A DNA stretch of 64,000 bases. Origin: Cololabis saira. Its lineage: Eukaryota > Chordata > Actinopteri > Beloniformes > Belonidae. The stretch covers positions 1,408,501-1,472,500 of the forward strand of contig NC_084599.1 in the NCBI RefSeq assembly GCF_033807715.1, in the 5' to 3' direction. Positions 11,801 to 25,542 of this stretch are shown here, one piece after another. The notes beneath the pieces are model-generated. The model made no database searches, was not told where the DNA came from, and saw only the letters and a program-made list of their open reading frames with translations. The position numbers and the translations under genes were made by a program. How positions within the stretch are numbered: the stretch's first letter is position 1; each line of letters starts with the position of its first letter.

Positions 11801-13471
11801 CTTGGTAACTATACCAAATATTAATGTCCATGGACCACTGGTTCTTGGTAACTGTACCAAATATTAATGTCCATGGACCACTGGTTCTTGGTAACTGTAC
11901 CAAATATTAATGTCCATGGACCACTGGTTCTTGGTAACTGTACCAAATATTAATGTCCATGGACCACTGGTTCTTGGGGTAACTGTACCAAATATTAATG
12001 TCCATGGACCACTGGTTCTTGGTAACTGTACCAAATATTAATGTCCATGGACCACTGGTTCTTGGGGTAACTGTACCAAATATTATGTCCATGGACCACT
12101 GGTTCTTGGGGTAACTGTACCAAATATTAATGTCCATGGACCACTGGTTCTTGGTAACTGTACCAAATATTAATGTCCATGGACCACTGGTTCTTGGTAA
12201 CTGTACCAAATATTAATGTCCATGGACCACTGGTTCTTGGGGTAACTGTACCAAATATTAATGTCCATGGACCACTGGTTCTTGGGGTAACTGTACCAAA
12301 TATTAATGTCCATGGACCACTGGTTCTTGGTAACTATACCAAATATTAATGTCCATGGACCACTGGTTCTTGGTAACTGTACCAAATATTAATGTCCATG
12401 GACCACTGGTTCTTGGGGTAACTGTACCAAATATTAATGTCCATGGACCACTGGTTCTTGGTAACTGTACCAAATATTAATGTCCATGGACCACTGGTTC
12501 TTGGTAACTGTACCAAATATTAATGTCCATGGACCACTGGTTCTTGGTAACTGTACCAAATATTAATGTCCATGGACCACTGGTTCTTGGTAACTGTACC
12601 AAATATTAATGTCCATGGACCACTGGTTCTTGGGGTAACTGTACGGGTCACTGTCAAGTCCAACTGCCTTTATTTTAAGCTGATAATCAGCTGTTATCCC
12701 TTCTTCTCCACTAGTTGCAGCTGTTTTTACCACTCAGTGCAGTAAGGGGGCTGGTCCAGCGGGGAAGTGACGTCAATGCAGACCCTCTATAATCAATAGT
12801 TTGGTTTCTTTTTTAGTCATCAGACCACTTGGATGTTTTTGACAACAGAAATACAAAAAACGTAAAGCTGAGTCATGATGGAAGATATTTGGTTGCTTTC
12901 TTCTGACTCATTGTATCATCTGAACAGAAAGAGAAAAATACATGCGAACAAGTTCAAGTCTTAAATAGAGTACGAAAACAGGAGAGAAGAAAAAAAAACA
13001 TTATCTGATAGGAGGTATAATACAAATTAAATTGTTCAGTAGTGCCACCATCAACCCTACATGCTGGGATGTATTTTGCATGGCCATTGGGGTCTAAAGA
13101 TAATTGAACATGTTGGGCAAGCCCCATGTGGTTTAGATGCAGTAGCTAATCTCCCCAGCAGAGGGCAGCAGAATCTAACCAATCATGACTGGGATGAGGA
13201 GATGCGAGCGTAAAGCCGGGCGCAAAGCCCTGGCCCTGGAGCCGTGGTGGCCCCGGGGCCTTGGCTCCGCCCACTCCACCTCATCACTTTTGCCCGCACT
13301 ACCTGAACCGTTGCACCACCTGAACCGTTGCACCACCTGAACCGTTGCACCACCTGAACCGTTGCACCACCTGAACCGTGGGCTACCTGAACCGTTGCAC
13401 CACCTGAACCTGAACCTGAATCATTCGCCCAGAAGATGGTGCAATTGTATAGCAAATGAAATGCTGAACAC

Positions 13472-13509
<38 letters not shown>

Positions 13510-16500
13510 GTATGTGTGTGTGTACGTGGTAAATTCAACGGTTCAAAAGTTATGCCCATGGGACATAATTGTTATAATAAAACATGTGTAAAAATACTCA
13601 TTTTTTGTGGTATTGTTATCAAATTTGAACTTGCACTAGATAAGGCTTCAGGTTGTGTCTCAGTGTGTTTTAAAACCAATAAGTCACAGATTCTCTCACC
13701 AGCAGACGTCTGATTACAAAACTAATTTCCGGCTGAAATAAAAAACCTTCTATTTCAGTGTGTTCAAACTGAGATTACTGAATTCTAGTAGCAGTTACAG
13801 TGATTCTGACAGTTGGGGGAAGAACTTCAGAGTGTTACCTTTCAAAAGAGACCAGAACCATCCATGAACTTCAAACGGTTCAAGGACAGCTTTAAATTTA
13901 CTTTGGGTATAACTTGGATAGGCATATTGGGCGACTTTTACAAGTGCGGGAACAAGTTAACGTCCACACAATCCTACAAGAATGATGGGGTTTGGTCTGT
14001 CTGACCCGTGGCATAAACACACACACATGATGCCACTGATGAGCATCTGCAGCATCTGAACGGCCAAGGCCGGAAAAATTAGACTTTTCTCAACTTCTGA
14101 TGCCAAAAACACGTCTCGCAACGAAGCATCAATGGACCCTAAGACGGACAAAAGGGCTGGTTCTGTAACCACCGGAGGCGTTAGTGGAAAGGAGAATGCT
14201 TAAAAAAAAACAATGAAATAAACAGACAATGTTGCACATCCTCATCTGAGAGAACATGCTGATTCAACAAAAAGGTGGAACCCGTTATCATCAGCAGTAG
14301 TGCTGAGTCATGTTTCATCATCATCACCTGCTTCTGTCCCTGTAGGAAGACTCTTCGTCCATTACTGGCGTTTTATACGCTCACACAAACACACCAAAAT
14401 TATTGTTAAAGTTGGACGTACATTATGTTGGATAAAAACGTCGTGAGCAGGTTTCCCTGGTCTTACCTTAAGGAACGCGTGGAAGCGCGGCTTCTGTTTC
14501 TCACATCGAACAATCGTCTCCTTGCTCATTTCGAAAAAGTTGACAAACGGGGGATAGGCTTTCACCAGCTCTCTGGACTAGAAGGGAGGAAAAGAGACGA
14601 CTTATCAGAACAAAGAGCCAGACCCAAAACTCATTCACAGCAACAAGAGCTCAACTTTCACAGCTGCTCAGCTTCTCAGCAGGTACCGCTTCCCCAAAAA
14701 CATTCTGATGGATCTATGCCGTGATTTACAACCTATGTTGGAGCGACAGACAAAACGCACCACCGCCATCCCAGTCACATCCAGCTCCGTCCACCCTGGG
14801 ATATTTGTCCACCGGAACATTTCAGAGAGAGATTGGAGACATATGCGGCATTTCGCAGCCGACACTAAGCAGAATCATGCCGGCAGTCTTGGATGCAATA
14901 ATTTCTCTGGCCCCAATTTACATCCAGTTCCCATACACACATCACCAACAAGTCGAAATGAAACGAGGATTTCACGCCATCGCCGGATTCCCAAAAATAA
15001 TTGGAGCTATAGATTGCACCCAAATCGCAATAAAAACACCATCACACAATTAATTCAGTTACGAGAACAGGAAAGGATTTCATTCAATCCATGCACAAAT
15101 AATCTGCGATGCAACTATGTCTCTGTTGCCCGTCGTTGCCCGGTGGCCTGGAGGAACGCAACACTCATTTATTCTGCAGAACAGCTCTGTTGGTGTTTGC
15201 ACCTCCAAGCAGGAGCGTTTGACTCCAACCAAATCTTAATTTATATGGATAATCTTCCAAGAAATATATGAAACATGGTCAACATAATCATTTTACTAGC
15301 CAAGTATCACTTACATAAATGCAAATGGAATAACAGCAAACCCTCCATTGTACATCTGAAAAATGAATGTAAACTGTACTTGGCGTCTCTAAAACTGATG
15401 TGTGAAAAAAACGATATTGCCAAAAGCTTATATGAAACGATGTCTTGGTTTCTTAATTTTTACCCCCCCAAATGTTGAATATCTGTAGATAATTGATTAT
15501 TTTGTTTCATTTGCCTTTTGTTGTAAACCCTACAGAATTTTGTTCAATAAAGTTTGAAAACCTCCAACCGGGAGCTGTTGTTGCTCCATATATGGTCAAT
15601 TGGCGTTTCTGAATGCAAATGACGGTAACCGTGCACGAGCACGGCAGTTAAGAACAGGTGGGATTTAACATCACTGATGTGCGTACGACCAGCGTCCGCA
15701 CGTTTGATAAATCCAGATTTTTTTGTACTTTTTCATTCCTACGACAGAATTTAGAACTTTTTCTACGAACGGTTGATAAATGAGGCCTCAGGATTCCTTG
15801 CAAAAAGAACATGCGCAGAAAACAAATTCCTGTTCCTTTTGATGGGCAAATCCCGTTAGGATATAGCCTACATGACCGAATATTCAGGTTTTAAAAAACC
15901 GGAATATGAGCAAATTCGGGTTATTCAAAGGGGTTATTGGTGTTTACATGACCATGCAAAACCGAGTTATTGCTAATATTCCGGTTTTAAAGGGTTATTG
16001 ATTGCATGTAAATGCAGTCATTGCTGAAGTTCCCCAGCAGTTTCTTTTTCATAGAATATATATATATATATTCAAACAACAATTCAAATTGAATAAAAAG
16101 GATGGGTATAGAAGTGGAACTCACGTATTTGAGAAAGACGTTTCCAACGCTCCTGCTTTCTGACCAGTCTGTGAGCAGCTCCTCCAGATCGTTCTGCAGA
16201 GCAACAACTCAGTCAACGACGGATTCTCAGAGATTACACACGGAAACTAACGGGCTTCTTTGATACGGCACCTTAATTCTCACGTGAACATCATGGATCT
16301 CAGGGATGCTGCCAAAAATAGTCTTAATCTCTTCCTGGGCCAAAATGGGACCCCCGACTTGCCCCTCTTTTTCCAGTGGATGCTTGAAAAGCTGCAAAAT
16401 GATACAAAAATCTAATATTAGACATGTTGACAGATTGTTGACAATTCCGGTGTAAGCAAAACATTCATTCAGAAATTAAAAATTAGCAAGTACTTTGATG

Positions 16501-19500
16501 TTCTGAAAACTTGCTCGGGTAAAAACTACCAACAATAAACACCATAATAATGGATTGTGAGGTGAATGTGAGATTAAAATAGTCCAGGAGCATGTTAGTA
16601 TTAGTAGACTGATGGACCAGGGATCAGTGCAACAACAGAACAGGGCACCAGTTGCTAGGGCAACCAAACAACTTTCCAGGAGGTGGTTATTAGACAGGAA
16701 CAAGTTTTTTTGATTTGTAGTTTTAGAACAATCCTGTGTCTGCGTGTCAAGCCTGAATGGGACATTTCCCCCCGACACCAAAGGTTTAGTTCTCAGCTCG
16801 CTTCAACTGGTCCTATGCACTTCTGGACAGGAGAAGATTTTATTTCCGCTCAGGTTATCTGCAACGGGAGGCGTGGAAGTTCCTTCTTCATCTCCAAGGG
16901 GGACGTCCGTGTCCTGGCGCTGCCCCCAAAGCAGCACTGGACCCGGGTCTGGGCCCTGGTCTGGGCCCTGGTCTGGGCCCTGGTCTGGGCCCTGGTCTGG
17001 GCCCTGGTCTGGGCCCTGGTCTGGGCCCTGGTCTGGGCCCTGGTCTGGGCCCTGGTCTGGGCCCTGGTCTGGGCCCTGGTCTGGGCCCGCCACTTCTTTT
17101 CAGAGCAACTGGCAAATCTTTCAATTTCACTTGGAGGAACATAAAATCATTTTTAGCCGCCTAGCTTTTGCATTCCTCCTTCCCTGGTCAAAAGACCAGG
17201 ATTCCTTGTGAACAGAGGATGTGCAGAAAACAAATTCCTGTTCCGTTTGATGGGGATATTCCGTTTGGTGTTTACATGACCCAATATTCGGGTTTTAAAA
17301 GGAGTAACCCAGGGCTCATATTGGGGTTTTAAAAACCTGAATATGAGCAAATTCTGGTTATTCAAAGGGGTTATTGGTGTTTACATGACCGTACAAAACC
17401 GGGTTATTGCCAATATTCAGGTTTTAAAAGGGTTATTGATGCATGGAAACACAGTCCATGTAAACTCGAAGGAAAATAGTTTAATTTGGAATTATTTAAT
17501 TGGGAATAATGAATTCAGAATTAAAAACCATCCTGTAAGCTTGTCCAGTGAGCAGCTAGAACAACCCACCTGCAGGACGGTGCTTAAGATGTCCACGTAG
17601 TTGCTCTCCGTCTGGTACAGCTCCTTGGAGACCTGCCAGCGGGCAGACTGCTTGGCAGCAGCTGCAGCTGAACTCCTGGACGCCTTTGAGCTCTCTGCAG
17701 CACACGAACACGTATGAGTGACCCGTACACTTCCATTAGTGCTGTAGCTCTGATCACTGCAACTTAACATGAGACAATTAAGACTATACACGCTAAAGCT
17801 GCTGATTTACTTCATTCTTTCAGAACCGGGAACATCTCGTCCAGATGTGCTAGTGGGATAAATAATTATAGAAATTTTAAAATAGAATACAGAGGCTGGT
17901 CCTGTTATCCAAACATGATCACATGGTAAACGTTTGACTGGTTCTGTGAGCGCGTCCAGCACTATCTACTTCAATCATGTCTAAAGATGGTTCTGTCCTT
18001 CAGAGTGTTTAGGTCAGGAGTCAGGTGGGGCATGTGAGATTTCTCCGTACATCTCCAGTGGACATCTTTATTGCACGTTGTCTGTTCTGGGACTTATAAA
18101 GCGCTTCATTCGTGACCAGTTTAATGTTGATCAAGTCCATGAATGTCCATGGACTGAACCTTGAGCACAACCTAACCTGCAGACGCTCCTCGCTGCTTCT
18201 CTCCATCTGGGTGCCGAGTGTTTGCACTCAAACAGGACCTTTTCCTTTTCTCTTCCCTGTCTGTCCTAATTCTCTTCTCTGTCGTCTTTCTCCGTCTAGT
18301 CCTATTCCTGGTTATAGTACTGTCCCTCAGACCGTCTTCTGGAATGAAGAAATGTGATTCTCATATGAAGGACAAACAAACACTAATCTATTGTTTTTCA
18401 CCATTAAGCAGCACTTTAAATGCTACACCCTAACAACTTGAGACTGGAGGAACGTGACTGCCTCGTCCCGGGCTCTTACCCGTCAGAGCCTTGCAGCTCT
18501 CGGGGGTGTTGGAGATGTCCAGCAGGGAGCCGATGGAGAGGGAGTGCTCTGCCGACGGCCTCTTGCGTGGCGGAGGGAAGGGGGAGATCTCCGTCTCCTT
18601 GGTGAGCTGAGCCAGCGTGTCCCGCAGACGCCGACGCTTGCGGTTGCTGGTCGGGGTGGTGAGGGACAGCAGGGACACCGCCTTCTTCATGGCCGGGCTG
18701 TCAGTCTGAGGTGCACAGTGGAAAAAGAAAAATATGTAGAGATGAAAAAAGAAGGCCGTTTAGAATAAAGCAGTTAAAGATAAATACTATTTTTTTCCAG
18801 TTTCTTGAACCCCTGTCATAGAATAATCATACAATAAACTTAGAATAATAAGAGGTTCAATAATAATCTCAAGTCTTTCATTTAACTGCATTTATTCATT
18901 GTAACACGGCTACATCACCAGGTAAGCACAGACAACTGGGAAAGTCCTGCGTGCTACTGGAAACAATCCACAACATGTTCATTTTTAAAAATATTTGAAT
19001 CTGTGGGGACGTTAATGACAAAAGAAACATACAGAAAAGTGTTCTGAGTATCTGGTGCTGGCACCACCACCATGAGAAGTTTGGCACTGGCTGGCTACTA
19101 GGCTGACTGGCCGGCTACCGGGCTGACTGGCCGCTACTGGGCTGACTGGCCGGCTACTAGGCTGACTGGCCGGCTACCGGGCTGACTGGCCGGCTACCGG
19201 GCTGACTGGCCGCTACTGGGCTGACTGGCCGGCTACTAGGCTGACTGGCCGGCTACCGGGCTGACTGGCCGGCTACCGGGCTGACTGGCCGGCTACCGGG
19301 CTGACTGGCCGGCTACCAGGCTGACTGGCCGGCTACTGGGCTGACTGGCTGGGCCAATAGAGGCGATGACGGCAGTGGGGGGTTCAACGGTCAAGCCAAA
19401 GGACCAAAGGACATGTGATGAGGTTGGGGATGGATACAGCGGCCAACAGAGTCCCAGAGGAACACAGAGCAACACGGAGGAGCAACACGGAGGAGCAACA

Positions 19501-22500
19501 CGGAGGAGCAACACGGAGCAACACGGAGACAAACGGAGCAACACGGAGCAACACGGAGCAACACGGAGCAACACGGAGCAACACGGAGACAAACGGAGCG
19601 ACACGGAGCAACAACACGGAGCAACAACACGGAGCAACAACACAGAGGAGCAACACGGAGGAGCAACACGGAGGAGCAACACGGAGGAGCAACACGGAGC
19701 AACAACACGGAGTGACACGCAGGAGCAACACGGAGGAGCAACACAGAGGAGCAACACAGAGGAGCAACACAGAGTGACACGCAGGAGCAACACGCAGGAG
19801 CAACACGGAGGAGCAACACGCAGGAGCAACACGGAGGAGCAACCTGGAGGAGCAACACGGAGGAGCGACACGGAGGAGCAACACGGAGGAGCAACACGGA
19901 GGAGCAACACGCAGGAGCAACACAAGGAGCAACACGGAGGAGCAACACGGAGGAGCAACACGGAGGAGCAACACGGAGACAAACGGAGCGACACGCAGGA
20001 GCGACATGGAGCGACACGGAGCAACAACACAGAGCAACAACACGGAGGAGCAACACGGAAGAACAACACGGAGTGACACGCAGGAGCAGCACTGAGCAAC
20101 ACGGAGGAGCAACCTGGAGGAGCAACACGGAGGAGCGACACGGAGGAGCAACACGCAGGAGCAACACAAGGAGCAACACGGAGGAGCAACACGGAGGAGC
20201 AACACGGAGGAGCAACACGGAGACAAACGGAGCGACACGCAGGAGCGACATGGAGCGACACGGAGCAACAACACAGAGCAACAACACGGAGGAGCAACAC
20301 GGAAGAACAACACGGAGTGACACGCAGGAGCAGCACTGAGCAACACGGAGGAGCAACACGGAGGAGCAACACGGAGGAGCAACACGGAGGAGCAACACGG
20401 AGCAACACGGAGCAACACGGAGCAACACGGAGACAAACGGAGCAACACGGAGCGACACGCAAGAGCGACACGAAGCGACACGGAGCAACAACACGGAGGA
20501 GCAACACGGAGGAGCAACACGGAGGAGCAACACAGAGGAGCAACACAGAGGAGCAACACGGAGGAGCAACACGGAGGAGCAACACGGAGGAGCAACACGG
20601 AGGAGCAACACGCAGGAGCAGCACGGAGGAGCAACACGGAGGAGCAACACGGAGGAGCAACACGGAGGAGCAACACGGAGGAGCAACACGGAGGAGCAAC
20701 ACGCAGGATCAACACGGAGGACCAACACGGAGGAGCAACACGGAGGAGCAACACGGAGCAACACGGAGCGACACGGAGGAGCAACACGGAGCGACACGGA
20801 GGAGCAACACGGAGCGACACGGAGGAGCAACACGGAGCGACACGGAGGAGCAACACGGAGCGACACGAGGAGCAACACGGAGGAGCAACACGGAGGACCA
20901 ACACGGAGGAGCAACACGGAGGAGAAACACGGAGGAGAAACACGCAGGAGCAAAACGGAGGAGCAACACGCAGGAGCAACACGGAGGAGCAACACAGAGC
21001 GACACGGAGGAGCAACACGGAGCGACACGGAGGAGCAACACGGAGCGACACGGAGGAGCAACACGGAGCAACACGGAGGAGCAACACGGAGGAGCAACAC
21101 GGAGGAGCAACACGGAGGAGCAACACGGAGGAGCAACACGGAGGAGCAACACGGAGGAGCAACACGGAGGAGCAACACGGAGGAGCAACACGGAGGAGCA
21201 ACACGGAGGAGCAACACGGAGGAGCAACACGGAGCTCTCTTTTTGTCTCATTTGCACCGGTTTAGCAGCCGCAAAAGCCGCGCAATCCTTTTGTGGATTT
21301 GGCCCTAACAGTAACAAACAGCACCTTGCGCGACAAAAACTCATAATTTAGCCACTATAACAAAGAATAATATATAAATAATAATAATGTCATAATCCGT
21401 GTATATATCACGACAACGGATCCCATTGACTTTGCATGGTAAAATATCCGTGGTGCTCACGGAATTATACCACTTTCCGTGTTGGTACCAAGGAAAATAG
21501 TGGTGAGGGGTCGTGGGCATTTCACAGATTTGTGTGAGATCAGGTTGCGCTGGTGGCTAATGTGCTCCAATACAGCAGGTCTCATAATTTTATTTTGAAC
21601 ACTGCCAAAACTCAAAATCTTATACTTTAACTTAAAACTTAACTAGAACTTAAAATGTGCTTGACACAAATGAAAGTTCAATTTAAACACGTGTGGAAAA
21701 CAGCTAACCTTTTAAGTGATGTGTGTTATCAGGTGTAATGGCATTTTTAGGTTAGAAATAAGTAAACTTCTTGGTAAGATCCTTAGTTTTTTGAGTGAAG
21801 GCAGTGAATTTGGTCATCTGGTGTAAGTTCAGGGTTTTTAAATGCACAGCCATGAACCTACTGGATTATATAACTTAGTCTTAGTAATGTCAATTAACAT
21901 GTAACATCTTATGTATATTTATAATTGCTCTTTAACTAAACAAAAATGTTTTATCCGATTACTCGATTAATCGATGGAATTTTCAGTAGAATACTCGATT
22001 ACTAAAATATTGGATAGCTGCAGCCCTAATGTTGTTTCTAAATGCAGATGATGGTAGTATTTGTTCAATCCTGGAATATGAATGCAGTGCACTCACCTTT
22101 TCATACAGGTACATGGACTCTCCGGCCCGAGCATCCATCTGAATGCTTCCCCAGAACCACTGGAACAGAGAACAATTACAATTACTGCCATTCACTTCAA
22201 TACAGGAAGAAATCCTCTTCACGGGCTCCCAGGTCTTTATCGGCCCTTCTGAGCCCAAACCTACACTACTGAAGACAGGTCTTTTACACCTTAAGATCTG
22301 CTATAAACAGTATTACATAATCCTACATGTGGGTATAAATGAGTCCAGTGGTTCCGGGCCCAGCCCTCGGTTCAGCCTAAAGCTGATCAATAAGTTAACA
22401 TGAGTGAAGGAGGAGCTGATCAGCCCACTGGTACAACACAGGGGCTCAATGGTAAAAACACACGTACCTCCTGTTTAACCACAAAGAGTTTCTGTGAGGA

Positions 22501-25498
22501 ACAGACGGGCACGTCCATGACCAAGTTGTCCTCCACCACCAGGTGTGTGCAGCTCCCATCTCCAACCTCCAGATATCTGCCACCTTTCACACAGAAACAA
22601 TGCACACATCAATAAAAGGCTCAACTGAATTTATTTCATCCGTTTGACTATTTAATCAGTCAAAATTTATAATGATTCAATGTATAATTTGCTTGCAAAC
22701 CCACTCCAATCGTAGCTCATCAACCGTCACCAACAGCAGCAGGTTTGCTTTTTCTTTTTTCCTTACAGCAACTTTCAAGTGATGCAAAATCTTCACACAG
22801 AGGCACAAACCGTGTTTAAGAGTCCTCTCCTCCATGTTTGCCTTCTCTTCCTCAGAAAAACCCCAGAAACTGAGAACGCAGTCTTGGAATGGGGGAACTT
22901 TGAACTCTGCTCGAAACTCCTCTTCGTTTGCATGGAAGTCCCTGAGGAAATGGAAATGGCAAAAACATAATTGCTATCAAACATTTTCACAGCTGTTGGT
23001 GCATAAAACAGCCCAATATTAACCAATCAAGAACATCAAATTCACTCTTAAGAATTTCCTAAATGCCTGCATGAATGACCATGAAAAACCCAACACCGAA
23101 ATTTTTACACCTTCTCAAAAATGGCAACACAAAAGAAAAAAAAAACAGATTAAACTTGGAGGTTCATTATTTTGAGTAACATTTTCTCAGAAAGACAACA
23201 GGGGTGATCTTCCATTCCTTTACCCTCTTTTTTCAGCTGTGCAATGATTAGTTTAGAATTCAACCTGCTCTCTCTTGAGTTCCATTCTTGGTCCAATTCT
23301 TTTTCTCTTTATACATGTTATCACTTGGGTCTATTATAACCAGGTACAACCTTACCATTTCACTGTTACGCAGATGATCTGCAAATCTATCTGCCATTGA
23401 AGCCCGGAGATACTGATGCACGACGTTCCCTGCTAGCATGTGCTGCTGACATCAGTGATGGCCCAGAACGTCCTGCACTTAAACCAGGACCAGACAGAGT
23501 AAACTGGGACGACTCGCTTTGGCTCCTTGTCCTTGTCAGAAATCTGGGTGTGATTTTTAATAGTTTTTTCAAATTTGACGGACAAGTTTTTATCAGTTAC
23601 GCCTCCTAGCCAAAGTGAAATCTTTTTTAAATTGTCACGACCTGTAGAAAGCTGCTCACGCACTAATCAGCTCCAGGGTAGACTAATGTAATGTTCTATA
23701 TGTTAGCGTGTTAGCTTTTTCTAGTTTTATAATGTTTCACTTGAGCAGTTGGAATGTGAGTGAGCTGAAACGGGTCCAGGTTATTCCTGCTGCAGAGCCA
23801 AAGCTTCTCCGTTCTGCTGCGTGACAAACAGGTCCAGGTTATTTCTGCTGCAGAGCCAAAGCTTCTCCGTTCTGCTGCGTGACAGCAGAACGGACACCCT
23901 TCAGTCCCTCAATCTTCAGTTCAAGTTGGTTTTATCTTTTTCGCTACATTCTCCTCCCCTACTTTTAGAACATAATCAAGACCTACCTTGGTATAATTTA
24001 TACAGAAAGAGAGTAAATGCTTAAGGATGTGCAAAGTTTGACAGTTATTCAAAGGAGTTTCAAACTTACACATCATCTCTTCTTTCCCAAGCCTTCTGTA
24101 TCCATACCGGGGTGAGAATGGGAGTGCCCATACAGACGGCCAGCTGGGGATCACAGCAGAGGAAAACACACGCCTTTATCAGAACTCCCAGCAGGAAATG
24201 TGCAGACTCTCCAGTCTCAGTTCTGGGTTTATGACTGCACTGTCACTCAGAGGTTTAATACATGTTACCCCATACCCCAGGTGAAGAACAATGTCTCCCT
24301 CCGCTCAGCCGCTCACCAGGGAAGCAATTCACACTGCAGTTTGACTAATTCTAATAAACAAGATTTAATAAAGAGAAAAAAAGGTTCAAATGAAAAATGA
24401 GAATAAGACTGAACCTGAAGAGCCTGGAGGTGAGAAAGTAAAACAGATATAATTCAAGCATCTTTTCATCATCGTCTGCCCTGGAGGGGTGGAGAGAAAG
24501 ATTCAGCCAACTGTCTCCTTATGATGAAAACAGCTGGAAACTTTTCAAGCTGAGTTAACAAGGAATCCTGGTGGTGGGGCCGGGTCCGGGGATCGGGCCT
24601 CCCCTGACCGGGGGGTGCACGGGCGGGCGCGGCGGCGGGGTGGCACCATTCCCAGGTGTCTATGTCTTATGTTGTCAGTATGAATGGGGGGAAGTTGGAC
24701 CGTTTCCCCCTCCGTCTGGGGGCTCCGGCGGCGCCGGGGGGCGCCCGTGGAGGTACGGTGGGGCCCTGGCCCGGCTCGGAGGGCCGGCCCTCGTCTACTG
24801 GATGGCCGGTGGGGGGACGCGGGTGTCTTATCAGGGCCGGCTTTGCTGGTCCTGCTTCCTGGCTTCGGCCTGCGCTCCCCGTCCTTCCCCCCCTACACGA
24901 TTCATACGCACATAGGCGAGGGGCGGGGGGTCCGGGTCGTGGGGGGCATTGTCCCGCGTGGCCCGGCACTCCCCGCCTCACGGTTTTAACAGCAATGTAG
25001 ACACTGCACATTCAACACTTAATAAATACATTTGACAAGGACACGTAGTTCGGGAGGGGGGGGGGGGGGGTCGGTGTCAAATCGATACTTGGCCCCCCCC
25101 TCCCTGTTTTTATGGCATTAATCACATGCACTCAACACCAGGGGCGGGAGCGGGTCCCACATCACCCGCGTTCCCTCGCCGGCCTGGGATAGGTGGGTCG
25201 GGATACCCGGGCCTGGCGGGGCTCGCCGTGCAGCCTGGGGTGCCTTCTGGCGGTGCTGGACCCCCCCGGGGAGGGGGAAACGGTGCGTGATTGTGTGTCT
25301 GTGTCGGTGAGAATGCGGTGTGGAAGTGTGTGGAAGGGGGGGCTCGCAGGCGGTGGGTTGCCTCCCTCCTACTTCTCCCCTCTGTGGGGTTGCTGGTGGC
25401 CTGGGTTCTTCCGTGTCGGCCTCTGGTCTCGTGGGTGGCGGGGTTGCTCCCCCCTCCCCCACTATAGATACACTTCAGGTGGAGCTTTGTTTGGTTTA

Positions 25499-25542
<44 letters not shown>

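Noticed and set aside
14577..14582. Alternative acceptor 5 nt inside the ect2 exon at 14467-14577
   Set aside because: It would break the reading frame and remove the conserved SRELVK residues.
16683..17211. Gly-Pro-Trp-Ser / Gly-Pro-Asp-Gln repeat proteins
   Set aside because: Translation of the 12-bp TGGTCTGGGCCC array with no conserved flank.
19293..21351. Open frames of 344 to 608 codons on both strands
   Set aside because: They are periodic readings of the 13/10-bp minisatellite in every frame, with no non-repeat domain.
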